Origin: Synanceia verrucosa
Lineage: Eukaryota > Chordata > Actinopteri > Perciformes > Synanceiidae
Direction of reading: 5' to 3'
Length of the DNA: 64,000 nucleotides
Assembly: GCA_029721515.1 (NCBI GenBank)
Contig: CM056562.1
Location: 12,371,335-12,435,334 of the forward strand
Shown: positions 35,948 through 49,665 of the stretch, piece after piece
How positions within the stretch are numbered: the first letter of the stretch is position 1
Layout: each line of letters opens with the position of its first letter
Translations under genes and position numbers: made by a program
Notes under the pieces: model-generated
The model's database searches: none
What the model was told of the DNA's origin: nothing
Seen by the model: the letters and a program-made list of their open reading frames with translations, nothing else

Positions 35948-38900
35948 TGCTCTCTGATCCCAACGTCCCCACTTCCTGCTTCAATCTCTGTGGGTTATAC
36001 TGTCTCTTTATGTTCAGATTATGTATCCCAGAAGCCCCAAAATTGCAAACAGGGTACCTGAGAGTGTCCCCTTCTGCCAACCACCGAAAAAACACTTTGG
36101 TGTATATATATATATAAGTCATTGGCATTCAGGTGTTGGCTTTAAATGATGTATATTTACAGTACGTCAATGGCACTGAAAGAGTTCATATCAGTGGTGT
36201 CAATAGCCTATATTTGGAGATAATATATACAAACTGTATTTATTCATTCCAAATTTTTAACTCAGCAGCTGCACCTTTGTGTGCTCATTTCACAGGTCAG
36301 AAACACAAATAAAAAGACAGACTGAAAGCCAAGAAGAGAGCCAGGATGATGAGTGTATGATAACAGTCGGAGAACAGATGGGAGTGTGCAGGCCTGTGGT
36401 TGACTGTGGAGGTTAATTGTTTATTTGCTCCAGTGGCTGAAGTCTGTTTAGATTATTGTTATCAGGAGGGATTGAAAATGCAGCGGCCAAGGCCTTTAAG
36501 AGCCCAGCTATCTGCAGACTGAGCATATTGCACTATCTTCAGATATAAAAGGATGGATGCTATGAGAGGCGCAGTGTGATACTTTGAGACACTAGAGGCA
36601 TTGGCAAGTGTGACACGGACAGAGTGTGATGCTTTCATTTTTTTGGCATCAGAAATTAGGATGGATGTAGACCCAGAGGCTAAGAGCAATGATGTGATGG
36701 AGTGACAGCTGACAGTTTTTTGAACATGTCGGGTTTGCTTGCCTTTACAATGTGTCCATAAAGGTTTGGAGCGGTATAGAAGGAGGAAGATGACGGTACA
36801 AACTATTGGTAAATCTTTCAGATATTCATAAAAAACAGTTTATATAAAAAGTGGACATAGAAAGTTAATTCAACATTTAGCACTGTGGCAATAGCACATA
36901 CTTGCATGATTTTCTCTTTTATTGTGTCTTTAAATGTCTTAATGTAATGTCTTTATCCTGTTGCCTTAACTTTCACTACAACCATGAGGATGCTGTGTCT
37001 AAATAAATAAGTTGCAAGGAGAGGAATGCTGGTGAATATGTCAAAAGTGTGTCATTCTATCAATAGATGCTTGTGGTGTCATTTCAACACATACCTGCAA
37101 GTTGCGTAAGGCTACCATATTGCTACTCAAAGAGCATGTGCCTTGAACTAGAGTCATAGTAGTTTTGGCAGCTGAGCCAGGCTCGTAACTCTGCATGACA
37201 GTGTCACATTTTGAGCAGATGACTGGAATCCAATTAATCTTGGTTATATCCACATAAAGCCCTCCTGCTATTTCATCTAATGAAAGCAGGCAGCTTCCTC
37301 GTTTCCTCCCCACCATGCACGGTGTTCTCATGACAACAGGCTCCCCATCCAATTGCGCCAACTGCTTTGTTGCTGTTAGGTGTGCTGTATTTCAGGATCT
37401 CGCAGTTCCCCCAAAAGCCTTACAATTGCTATAAAAGCGATGAAAACAATCCACAGTTATGATATATCCATGCTTGCCACTTTATTACGATGGATGTTTT
37501 TTGATTTTGTTAAAACAAACAAAATCCCGGGTGAAGCCTCTTGACTATGAGCATTAGTTGTGGATGATTGGGGTTATCCTCGATACCATAACTGCTCTCA
37601 TTCAAGATGAAAGGGTTTAAAACCTACTTTATATACTCTCTTTCCTCCGGATTGTGGATGAGCTTAGTAAACAAAAGGACATTAAGCCTGTCTTGTGTGC
37701 TTCATGTGTCTGCTGGACCAGATTAGTCGGTCCCTGCCTCTCAGCAGAAGATGGGCCCAGATGCAGAGCTTCTTGTTAAGTGAGCTAAGAGGCAACACAT
37801 CATTTGACAAGGACAAAAAGCCTCAAAGAGAACAAGGTCATTTCCACAAGTGAAAGCAAATGTTAAAGTGGAAACACGTATAGTGGAAACTACACAGGCA
37901 TGCCTTTCAAATGAAGTTCTCCATCCAACTTTCTTGATATTTCAGAGAGAGGGGAGGATCCATCCCTCAGTGCTGTGTTGACACTTAGGATGGTTAGCTA
38001 ATAAATGTTATGAATTTGTGAGGTTTCCTCGGAAAAGTTTTCCTCCAAAGTGAAAGTGAGCATTTTCTTTAGCACCACTGACAGAGCGCTAACAGTTCTG
38101 CATGAGCTGTTTATGAAGCCCACTATGCCTCTGTGGAGTGAAAGCTTTTACAGGGACACATCCACTCCATTAAGGCATGACCATGACATCCCTGAAGGAC
38201 ATTCAAAAAGAGTCAAGATGCTTCTGCACCTTTAGCCTCTTCTCTCTTGCTCTTCTGTACAACCACATTGTCAGGTTCACTGAAGAACACGACTGTTTGT
38301 GTTCAGTTTTTATGAAGCTGAACAACATATGCATTTAGAAAACACATATGTTCCATGTGTTGATGTCACTCTGCATATCAGTGCAGGAGAGCTGCAGCAC
38401 TTAGCATGCATGCAACCGCCTTACATACATAATTCAAGATCACATTCAACATCCGTTTGACTGTCCCTCAGCTCAACTAACCATTGCACTAATCCACCCT
38501 CGTTCAAACTTCATCCTCACTCGTGGCCTTTTCCCTGTAGCCACACACAAGCCTGTAAGCTTTGCACTGTCAGCTTAAAGCAGGATCACACAAGGCTGCC
38601 GTCATGAAGATGTGATCAAAGCGCTTTCCACTAGGTCCAGATCCACCACACCAATAGCACACCTTGTGATTCTACAGTGAAAGACCTCAGAACAGCAGGG
38701 GAATGCCAAATCCTACTCATTCATTATACAGTAGCAAGCCTCTCAACAATTACCAGCAAGCTGCGCTGCCTGTAGGACAGATAGAGCAGGAGTTGGATGA
38801 GAAGATAGTGTACATTTACAGTTAGCATCGACTTACTAAAAGACTAGGGGTATAGTACATATGATATCACTTTGTGTCTTCCAACATGGATTGTGTACAG

Positions 38901-41781
38901 TTGTGCTGTGAAGAACTGCTCTTGCTCATGTGCAGGTATAGGCTTATTATATACATCAGACACACAGCTCTGCCTTACTGCATGAGGGCTAATTTGAGGA
39001 AAAGCTGAGCTCTGGCCCGTATCGAACATATGGAGGCCAGGAAATTATTTGTGCAAATAGCACCCTATAAAAAGGAAAACTAATAAAGGGGGCTTAGTGA
39101 AGCACGCTACATTTTACAGTACACTACACCTCGAGACAGTGACAGAGAGAGCTCTAGAGAAAGGGTAGACTTAGGCAATTGTGTTGTCGATGAATGTACC
39201 CAACTTCCTCACTTCATCATTTATCTTGTTCCAAGCAGAGTTCACACAGACTTTACTCCTGCAGCCTGCAACAGCAACTGATGATGCATCCACATGCAGC
39301 ACATTGCGCCTTACTCCTCCTTTTAATAACAGACAATGGTCATGTCTAGATGTTAACTTTAGGGGACCGCTTAGCATCCCTGATTATGATATTATATTTC
39401 AAATCACATATAGCAATATCTTCTCACTGTAGTGACCCTTTGGTTATGTCATCATTTATAGGATTACTGTAAGGAAAGATCCCTGCTGGTTGTAGCATAT
39501 CTCCACACCAGTGGGCTTTTTGATAACCACAAGACAGACCTTGAAAACATAGGAAAGCTAAAATGTATGTGCATATGTTTACATGCAAACTAAAACCTTG
39601 ACTTGGTCATTCACTTGGAGCTTTGCCTCTATAGCTAATACTGGTTGATTAATGGGGGCGCCCAGTCTTGCCCGAGGAGGAGATAAGCAGCCTATCGCTG
39701 CTCTAAAGCCTTTCTGCATGACCTTGAGAGAGCACTGTACATGGAAATAGACCTAGGGCTGCTATTAGCTCAGCCTTCTCTCATTTGGCCCAGCTCCAGT
39801 GTCAAAACGACTGTCTGCTTAAATTCGCATCCACAGCCTCAAGCCAGCAGTCAAGGAATGGTACTGGAGATGTATGTAACTTGAAAATGCATCTCACTCA
39901 TACAACACACAAGGAAAAAGTGAAACTATATACTTTTACCATTTTTCACCAATATGAAGTACAAATTATAAACTTACTTTGTTAACAGCTATTTTCTCCA
40001 GACCTAAGCCTGCCAGCTGTACAACATATTTACATGGCATTAATGTAAACACACACTAAAGCCAACTACACTTTGTATCTAATTGCAGTTGTCTATGAAT
40101 ATCATAAAGTATACTGCACAGCAGTTCATCCTAATGTGTTAATCAGTGTTTCACTTGCTTTTTTTTCCACAGATTTCCTCACTAACTAACCTTTTCTTCA
40201 ATGTACTTGTTAGGAGCCGCTTCAGCAGGAAGACCAAGACTGTTTAAAAGCATTATCAATTTGATATTTTTTTCTATTACACAGTAAGTAATTTACACAT
40301 GGGGGTGTGAGTCATTTTATGTCCTCTGATATTACTAATGAAATAGTGAGTTATCTTTACATGATTCAGATTGTCATTTTTTTTTGTTATAAAAAAATGT
40401 CTGACCATGATTGTGTTTGCAGCAGAGCAGAATATTGCTTTTGCATTGTTATTCGGCCGTCTTGTCTACACAAAGGTTTTGCCATGCACCCTGGCAGTGC
40501 TCTGTTGGCTCCCCAACAGCAGAGTGACTGAAAGGTCACTCTGTCTGTTCATCTCACAGCATGAAAGAACAAGCAGCAACGTAATATCACATGAATAAGC
40601 CATGCCTCGCATGTTACACAGTGACACACACACACACTGACACACTCAAAGCCTCATCTATAATCAGTGAATGAACAGATACTAAAACTAATACAAATGT
40701 GTAAAATTATACAAACAGCTGAACTAAGGTATTGTCATCCAGGTATGATGGGATAAAATCTGAGAATATCCCTCCTGTTGCTGTAACATGTATTAAAACA
40801 AATACAACTGCATTTTATTTGATAAGCAGTATGTGTCGTCTTTATTCTCTTTGACAGCCAAAAGGGTATGGTATTAAGAAATGCAGTTGCTTGGTTCAGA
40901 CATGCATCTTTATCAAAGTGTCAGCATGCAACCTTTCATACTCAAAATCAAACGTGTCTGTTATTTTTATGCCACAGACAAAGAACCCTTTGCTCACTGA
41001 GGGGTCCTCTGTTTGCTGTTGCACACTGGAGACATGTTTAAAATAAAGACACCATTCACATAATGTCTGCTCTGGCACACATTGTGGATTTTGCTTAAAA
41101 GCAGACAATAACAGCTCAGTTACAGCCTTACAGATCAATGCATCGTGCAATCAAAAGGTATTAGGACAGTGAGGCATTTCTGTTGTTTTGGCCCCCAGCA
41201 AAATGGATTGTGAACAGAACTACAGTGAGAAAAAAGCTTTCATCTTTGATTTCAGAGTTTTTACAACTACCTGAGCTGATCAATATGGGTATAAAGAGCT
41301 TTAAATACATAGTTTCCCAATTTAAGTCAAAAGAAAGTTGTTTTAGTAAGAAGGAAGTCATCATATTCAATATTTGGTTGCATATTTGGAGTCGGTAACT
41401 TGTGGTAGTATCTTTTTCTGTCCTGCAGCTACCCTCTTTTTTGTGTGGAACTCATTATCCTCCAATCAATAATATTTCTCAGGTTTTGACCTTAAACTAT
41501 TTAATACTTGGTCACCTTCTCTGTACGTTCTGATCATTGTCATAATGCATTACTTTAAAAATGGTTGATAATATCTAATAAGGGCTGCAGTTCTTACACT
41601 GGTCAAGCAATTTCAATGTGAGCAGCCAAAAAGGACATGAGGTGAAAGTGCTTTGATGAGAGGTATGACTCATCAGTCCTGATAAGTCACCGCTGAACAA
41701 TGTTTCAGCGTCGAAAAGTCAGTCAGTACTAAAACTCTACGACATGGAAATGAAGATGTGTGTGTAAATTTGAAATATATA
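35948..41781. other. Unassigned non-coding DNA
   Basis: About 5.8 kb with no gene I can support. It contains a short TATATATA tract near 36105-36117 and an open frame at 37041-37361 on the minus strand, described separately. The remainder shows no transposon signature. Confidence 0.5.
37041..37364 (-). other. Open frame of unknown status, possible exon
   Basis: A minus-strand frame of about 107 codons with balanced composition (MAQLDGEPVVMRTP, KINWIPVICSKCDTV, NMVALRNLQ). It runs across a CAG/GTATGT donor-like junction at about 37095, so a putative exon would end there. No pyrimidine-rich acceptor is evident upstream and I recognise no domain. Several chance frames in this window are as long. 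It could be a chance frame or part of an unrecognised gene. Confidence 0.15.
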
Positions 41782-42291
41782 TTAAAGGAGAAGTGTCGTT
41801 TTTTTACAAATTGGACCTTATTTCTGGGATAAAATACTGTCATTAACTCACCCATTTCAATTTGGAGTCATTTTGAGTATTTCCCATGATACTGGACTTG
41901 ATGATATCCATTTAACAGGAGTGAATGGGGCACATAAATGTAGCCAATAAATGACACAAATTTGACGATTTCTCAAATGACAGACATTTAATAAGATGGG
42001 CTACACTATTACTATTCTCATTTGAGTCAGGAATTGTCTGTAACTTGAGAATATTGTAAACAGACTCTACTTCCTGTCTATAATAGTTTACTAAGGACCC
42101 CTAGTGCCCAGCTAGTAAGTGGCCTTCACAGTTTGTGTCATTTACTTGCTTCACTCCTGTTAAATGGATATCATCAAGTCCAGTATCATGGGAAATACTC
42201 CAAATGACTCTAAAGTGAAATGGGTGAGTATATGACAGTATTTTATCCCAGAAATAAGGTACAACTTGAAAAAACGACGCTTCCCCTTTAA
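41782..42291. mobile_element. 510-bp foldback MITE-like element
   Basis: Two long inverted arms, 41782-41925 and 42150-42291, match at about 90% by eye, with blocks such as CTTATTTCTGGGATAAAATA and TCCCATGATACTGGACTTGA. Each end carries TTAA (41782-41785 and 42288-42291), which could be a 4-bp target duplication or simply part of the arms. The about 225-bp centre is unrelated AT-rich sequence. No protein is encoded. It would fold into a very long hairpin if transcribed. Confidence 0.88.
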
Positions 42292-45200
42292 GTGCACAAA
42301 GTAGTGCCAAATGGATTACTTTGTGTCACATGAAAACAATATATTCTATATTATCTATATCATGATTTGCAAACTTGAATAACTAAAATGAACTCTTGAT
42401 GCATTGAAATCAGTTGATATTCTTGCATGATGAATATTACACATTCCAAACCAGGATATTGATGTTCGGAGATGAACAGTGACCCACAAAGCACCACTAA
42501 AGCAGGGAAAATACATAAGAAGCACATCAACCCAGAGAATAAATTGTCCCTGCATCTGCACTTGCTCGACCAATTCCAAGAAGCGATGGCGATGCAGCGA
42601 CGTCAGGATAAACCATTTACAGTCCAAGATTGTCTGATTCTCCCTGACAGAATCGAATTGCCAGCTGAACAGCCCCTGACTGCAGCCATGCTCCTGTTAC
42701 TTAGTTAAAGAGCTTCCTGTTTCTTTTCTGCTCACACAAACAGAACCCTTTACTGGCAGTGAACCCACTCAGCCCGAGCCTCCAGGGACAATATGTTACT
42801 TTTAATTACAGCACCTTGATATGAGCTCTGTATGAAGATTTATTGGTCATTAAAGTAGGACAGAACTTTATGCAGAAGTAAGGTGATGTTTGCTCAAGAA
42901 TTGCATCTCCATGAAATCACAGCAAAGAAAGTCTACATTTTGTAAGCAGTGTGTGTTCTCTCCTTGCTTTGTTCAGTTTGGTGAAATTGGGCATTTATAA
43001 TTACAAAGGAAATTATCTCTCTGTACTTTGAGTTCATTAAATCATTAATTACACTAATGAGTCTGAATTTACGCACAAGTCTGTAATATAAAAGATTATT
43101 TTTTTATTTATATGTTACTTTATTACTAAGGAGCGGGTTTCTTTCAGGCCATTAATGAAGCCATTTTCATCTGTACCTCGGTGCAGAGAGCTCTTATCAG
43201 AGCCTCATCCACCTGGCAAAGGGAGGACAGAGATGTCTGTGGCATGGGCCATGGTGGAGAAGGAAGGAGATGAAAAAGGAAAGAGGAGTCGGTCAGAGAT
43301 ACTGCCAGTCTGCCTCAGGCTATGCCCTCAGCTCTGTACTGATGGCCCCCTGTGCTGTCAGATTCCTGCAACTATCACACACATTTCTACTGATTCCCTC
43401 TCTCATATTCATCATCAAGCAAAGTTTTGGTTAGACTCATTGTCTGTGATTCAAGTGCAAATGTGTCATTTCACTTTACATTTTTTTTTTAGTCCATTAA
43501 ATGATTAATAATGTAAATACAGTAATGTGGGCACCATATAGCACTCTACAGCATACTGTGCAGTATGCAACCTTTCGGCTCTTATACAATAGTTATAACT
43601 TGGGTCTTGGCCATCAGTTTTGTTGGTGATGACAGAATTGTGCTGGCTAAAACACAAGTAGGTAGACAATTATAAATGTTGTAAACAAACCAACATTTTA
43701 GCTTGACTAGCTTAGCGACATATGTCAGTCGTAACCAGACAGTCAGTAATAATCTTACTCTCTCTCATTTTCATTTTTTCGAAATCTGGTGAATGTGAAG
43801 TTTATTTAAAACCTTTAGCCTATGATGGTCTGACCATTGTTACTATTTGAACTATTTTCATGACCAAAGCTACAAAACAAATTAAAAAAATCAAACAATG
43901 CATTAATTTTTTTATAGAAATATACTGGATTAATATTCCATTATATGGATAAAAAAATAACAAAAATCCTGTTAAAACATGGTTTATATGAACAAGTATG
44001 GAGAATTGAATTAATTATTTCATGGGATTTCAGATAGTACCGATTTAAACTGAAGACTGCTTTATGCCTAAACTGCTTCTTCCTGCCCATTGTAGAAGAA
44101 GTTTGTTGTCTCACACACTCATACAGATTAATGTTAGTCAGTTACAGCCATCTTAAAATTTATACTGCAACAGTCATGGCTGACCTCTGTTGAAAGTAAT
44201 GTATTCAAACATTGTTATGAAGCTTGTGTGACTAGCAAATCAGAAAAAAAGTGTGAATGAATGTGACGTAGATTCACATCGTGAACAGGCTGCAGAGCCT
44301 CTCTGTCGTTCTCTGCAGGGAGATTGTGACAGGTGCTTCATTGAGCTAATTAAAGCAGACAAATAATTCATATGAAATTATTGAGGATGTTTCCCCGTCC
44401 CCCCATAAAATGTCAGTTTCATTCACATGGTGTGATTTCTTCCAACTGATTAGTAACTTAAAAGCTGAAGTTGCTCGAGTGTGATTTTCAGATTCTGCAG
44501 ATTCTTTTTTCGACTTCCTGTCAATCTCACATCAGCTTGTTGCTGAACAGCACTCCCCAGACCTCCAGAACATCAGAGGAGACATATTTGTTTGTGCTCT
44601 TGCATCTGTCGGTTCTGCTACAGGGTGCTGGATTTGGAATATTAACTAATGTTTTGGTTTCATTTCAGACATCAATTACTGATCATCTGTACTAATGAGC
44701 TTCAGTTTCCTTCTGTTGAGACAGTGTGGTGTCTGGTGGAAGGTGTAATGAAAGAAGGAATTTATTGAATAATTGAACTTATATATGTTTATTTTTTCCT
44801 AAATCAGTACGCTCACACTTATGCAGGTAATTCTCTACTCTTGAAAGATTCTGATAGCCTATTTTTTTCTGCTCTTTTTGGCATTTCTTTGGCACCTATG
44901 CTTAACATACATGTAGAGAGGGACACCATGGTCAGTTTGAACATGGTATAATTTTTCTTTTGTATTCTGTTAAACGTCAAACAAAATCATTTTCTATTAT
45001 ACTTCATTTGACAGTAGGCTGGAGTCTTTCCCATACACGTAATGTATTGGCATTGCTTTCTCCCATGTGTCATCTTCCTAAGGCTTTGATGGATCGCTCC
45101 TCTTGGTAAACAACAAAGTGTATCAAGGAGCAAAGAGAGGCGAGAGATTGAATACAGTGGGAGGAGCTGATTACCTCTAATCTATCTCTTTCTGAGAGGG

Positions 45201-48200
45201 CACCATTTCCCAAAGGCTTCTGAGACTCCTGTAGTCTAAATTCCAAGTAAAATTTGGCATGTTCTCAAAGGATATTCACTGCGACTGGAGCTTCAGTGCC
45301 AGAAGGTGGAGTCACAAAAAATGATGCCAAGAAAAAATTCCCAATGGTAAAAAAAAAAAGCCAGACAGGATGAGCTCTGGAGGTACAGCTAATAATATAG
45401 TGAACCAAACAACAACAACAACAACACACAGTGGAGACTTATTAACAGCAGACAAGAGGGGAGTGTGTCCCAGCTGGTTTGATTATCGTCATTTATTTCA
45501 TTCATTTCTTTTCGTATATTCATGCACATTTTGCCATGAACAGAAATTTGATACTTTGTGACAGACTGAGGTGCCATTGTTCACAATCAATCCATCTGCC
45601 TAAAGTGGAAGTCATATAAAACAACGGTAAACTGGAAACATGCTTCAACTTAACATATAAAAACTACAAATAATCACATGATGTTTTCAACCGATCCAAG
45701 CGAGACTTGAAACATACATTAACTGTATGGTTGGATGTCTGTGCACCTGTTGCAGGGCATCATTTTGGTCACATATCCACCATGTTGTCTACGAGAGCAC
45801 CTTTTACTGTTTCAACTGTATTATCCTTCCAGCTTTAAGCTCCACCTGATACTTATTAGTCATCTGTGTCTACATCTCCTACATGTAAGACAGTCTGACA
45901 GAATTTAACCCCTGTGTGTTCAATAAGAACACTGAAATGCCTCTCAGCTGTCTCACTCTGGATGCTGTGCTCAGATATTAGGCACCACTGAATAATCATT
46001 TTATACACACTGAATACATAAAAAGGTGTATTTATGGGGTAAAACTCACACACTGTATTCATATCACACACCAAAAAACAACATTATGATTCTGCAGAAC
46101 ACTTGCATTAGATTTGTACTGCAATAATAATTATCTTACATCCGGAGAGATACACATTTTGTTCGCACTTTGGCAAAGAAAACTTTGCCGTGATTCTTTT
46201 CCAATGAATCATAGAGCACCAGTCCGTCGTTGATCCTCACCATGGTAAGTGTGAGCACATGTAAGAAAAAATAAAGGCTGTTATTGTTTGCAGCTCTTAT
46301 TCATATAATCAGCTATTTGCTCTGCTTTGAAAGACCCTGTCCCTGTTTTTTCCCTCTGAAAAAACACAAGTGAAACAAACATGGATGATCAAATGTTGAC
46401 AAAAATCCAGACAGTTTTTACAAAGTTTTCGTTAATCGTGATTATAGTGGAGAAGTAAACCAACAACTGCAGCTCTCTCTGCGTGAGATGCCCATAAGGG
46501 TCTGACACAAGTCTGACCTGTTTACTGCCTTCGCCATGCCTAACAGAGTTATCCATCCCTCAGCCAGCATCCTGCACCCACTCTCCTATTTCCCTAATGA
46601 TTGCCTCCCCTGAAGCACTAGCTCTCGATGGAGGGAGGTGAAAGTATGATCTGCCTCTCTCCCTTTACTTTTTTCTAACCGCCTGACTGTTTTCACCTTC
46701 TCTATATACGTCTGTATTTGGGTGAGAGGCACAGGCCAGACCTGGTAGCATGTTGGCTGTCTAAGATGGTTTAGCTTTAAAGTTTTATCGGCATTAGAAC
46801 GAATGGTTGTAATTGTGAACTCTAGGTGCCAGCCACAATATAAATGAGCATTTTTGGCTCAGAGTAATGTAATAATGATTATACTTTCAATTACAGAGAG
46901 GAATATATATAGCTTAATGGATAAATTATCCATTAGAGGACACATTTGACTGCCATGCTGGCACTTTTTCCTACAAGTATTCTTTTTATCTTTAATCATA
47001 GTTAAATGCATAGGTACTCCTGCAGGGACCACAGACTCTGGCTTGCTTTTGTATGGCAGTCAGCTTAGAGAGACACCAGTAGAGCAGGAAGTTTGTGTAA
47101 TAAAGCAGAATAGGAAGATTGTGGCAGCTTTTTGCAGCTTGGCACACTGAGGAGTTGGACACGAGTCAGTTCTTAAGCCAGTGCTGCCTTTCAGACTTGG
47201 TGCTCTTAGCACAAAATGCCCAAAAAGCCCACCAAGATTCCTGTTATTATATGTGATTAACTGTTTTTGTACCGATTTCTTTCAAGACTGACAAAGGAAA
47301 GGAAAATATTACTGCAATACTGTGGGTTGTATCACTGAGTATGCAGAATGAAAATTACAATAGCACTAATTGAAGCTTTAAGAATTTCACACCGTTAGGC
47401 TAAATGTGTAGTGTGGATCCCTTTGTGAGCATTACACACCTGTTCCATACTGCTGAAGGAGCAATGCTATTGTAAACAGTGTGTGGCAGTAATGGTGACT
47501 TTGATTTGTTCACAACAGATGTTCAAGCCTTGAACGGTCCCTTGATATTCGTCCAGCACTCACACTCTTCCATTCACCAGAGACTACGAGGCATGAAACC
47601 GCAAATAGCTTCAGCTAAACAAACACTGTGGTGAATGTCAACCTGTCTCTGAAACCTCTAAATGAAATATTGGGATTCATCATGACATTTACTGTTTTGT
47701 AGCATGTTATTAATGTTGCGGTAATATTATATCAATACTCTGGCATTGCACCCAGCAGCAAATGGTGAGAGGAAATAAAAGTCTTGCAAAAGATTATAGT
47801 TGTGAAAACGATTCATTCTCTGCTTGCAAGCTCTTGGATTTCTTCTTGGATAAATCATAGGGCTGGTATAATGTTGCCTCGCATTTAAATACTGATATAA
47901 TCACAGCGGGGTTCCGAACAGGGGTTCCATCTTTGCAGCTTCAGTGCTGTGTAATTGGGATCAGTCTTCAAAAAGGAACCACTGGGAGCTCCAGACATGA
48001 AGAAACACAGTGTGTGTTTGACTGGGGGTTGGTGGGGTTGCAGATCCCTTGATCAAACCCTCTTTTAACCTCAAAAAGGTGACCACAGGGGCGTCCATGC
48101 TGGGTTCTTGACCGCTGCCTTTGGAAGCTGGTTGTTATGGGATACAGGCCAGCAGAGAGCAATCTGTTCCAAAGGCACATCATCTTACTCACTCTCTGCC

Positions 48201-49056
48201 TTGGTGATGACCTGATTTAAAAGCTGCCCTCCACTGTTTTTCAGCCTGGTTGAGTGTGTGTTTTCTTTAACCCAATTTAGCCCAATGTAAGACACAGAGA
48301 GGCTAATGACTAGTCTAAGCTAGAGGCAAAATGGACCATATTGATGCAGTCTTTACATTTAAAGGCACAAACAAATGCATCATTTTATGGATTTCAAATG
48401 CTTATTTTAGCAGACTTAGAACCATTCAAATTTGCTCAATTCAAAACGTAACAGAAACATGAAAATAAAATTGTATTCTACAACTGAAAAATAAAAAATG
48501 GAAATGAGAACATTTGCATTTAAATTGTTGTGGCAAGAAATGCAAATGATTGTGAGATAATACATTTTAAACCTACACAGAAGCAATAGTCATCATGATG
48601 TAGGTGCTGAGGGCAATGTAGAAAACAGTTGTTTTTTTGCCCTCAGGCAGTTTCCTGGGATCCGAAGCAAGCAAAGATTTTTTTTTACAGTAGGTTAAAG
48701 CAAAACAAAAATACCATGTTGTCTTTACAGGGAAACATGAAATGTTGGTTGGTTTACCAGAAAAAGGTGTTACATCTTACTGTTTTCATTTTAGAGATTT
48801 GACATTGCTAGGATTTTTTTTTCTCATCACTTTTAAATTTAACTTGAACAGAATATTATCCAGATATATAACAGCAAGTGACTACACTGGTAAAGTATAT
48901 GTACATAATAAGTGTGTGTATGTGCAGTTTGTAGATTTCACAAATGCATGTATTGTATGTATAAATTATGTGACATACTTTATACAGTATGTTTAAAAAA
49001 CATGCGTCATTCATAAATCATCCTAAATATTTGTATGGCTAGATATATTGTGTATC
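42292..49056. other. Unassigned non-coding DNA
   Basis: About 6.8 kb with no supported gene. The less repetitive stretches at about 44280-44400 (GAGCTAATTAAAGCAG, TAATTCATATGAAATTATT) and 45060-45300 (TGGTAAACAACAAAG, a forkhead-like word) could be regulatory. The 117-codon frame at 43155-43508 follows a TTTCTTTCAG acceptor-like sequence but has no recognised domain. A 19-bp palindrome centred on an A occurs at 46916-46934. Confidence 0.45.
45408..45428. repeat. Short CAA microsatellite
   Basis: A run of six CAA/ACA units. Confidence 0.75.
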
Positions 49057-49128
49057 AACACTTTCATGTATTGACATATACATATATTCTCACACAGATA
49101 TATGTATAAGTCAATATATGAAAGTGTT
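49057..49128. repeat. 72-nt hairpin with 31-bp stem
   Basis: The arm 49057-49087 (AACACTTTCATGTATTGACA...) is the reverse complement of 49098-49128 with two mismatches over 31 bases. They are separated by a 10-base loop, TCTCACACAG. The size resembles a microRNA precursor, but the high AT content and alternating TATA also fit a small MITE or a replication-slippage palindrome. It sits 20 bp from the start of SINE copy 3's target duplication. Confidence 0.8.
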
Positions 49129-49147
49129 CCAGTGTAATAGGTTTCAT

Positions 49148-49435
49148 ATATATTGTATATCTATCCATCCATTATCTACTGCTTATCCTCATAGGGTCGC
49201 GGCGGGGGGGCTGGAGCCTATCCCAGCTGTCTTATGGTGAAAGGCAGGGTACACCCTGGACAAGTCGCCACCTCATCGCAGGGTACATAGAGGTCTGTCT
49301 CTATGTCTCTAGGTCTGTCTAACATGCAAACTCCACACAGAAAGGCCCCGGGCCCGGGATTCGAACTCAGTTCCTTCTTGCTGTGAGGCAACAGTGCTAA
49401 CCACTACACCACCGTGCCACCCATATATTGTATAT
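49148..49435 (-). mobile_element. SINE-like repeat, copy 3, internally rearranged
   Basis: A 13-bp direct repeat, ATATATTGTATAT, flanks it (49148-49160 and 49423-49435). The minus-strand head has the A box TGGTGTAGTGG and a good B-box core GTTCGAATCCC. The ATCC tail is short. About 130 bp of the usual body, between the GGTACATAGAG and AACATGCAAAC blocks, is replaced by about 30 bp (49291-49320) of GTCTGTCTCTATG-type sequence that includes an inverted copy of the adjacent element sequence. Confidence 0.88.
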
Positions 49436-49603
49436 ATTGCACTTATTCTCTATATGCATATGTGCAGAACAATAAGGGAAGCCTTCTGCACCTGCAAGTA
49501 CAGCTAAAGTCCGCCGATTTGTTCACTCATACACTTATTGAACTGAGAAAAGCTACTCATTTCCTCCATGTCTGTCAAACACGTTGCTATAGACAGATAA
49601 ACT

Positions 49604-49665
49604 AACCAGATAGAATGTGTTGATTAATGAGCTTTGGAGGTGCTGATAAAGGTGTTTTTCTATCG
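49604..49665 (+). repeat. Fragment of common fish interspersed repeat
   Basis: TTGATTAATGAGCTTTGGAGGTGCTG resembles the GTTAATTAGTGAGCTTTAGAGGTGCTGG portion of the same repeat found at 9480-9625. Short fragment only. Confidence 0.5.
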
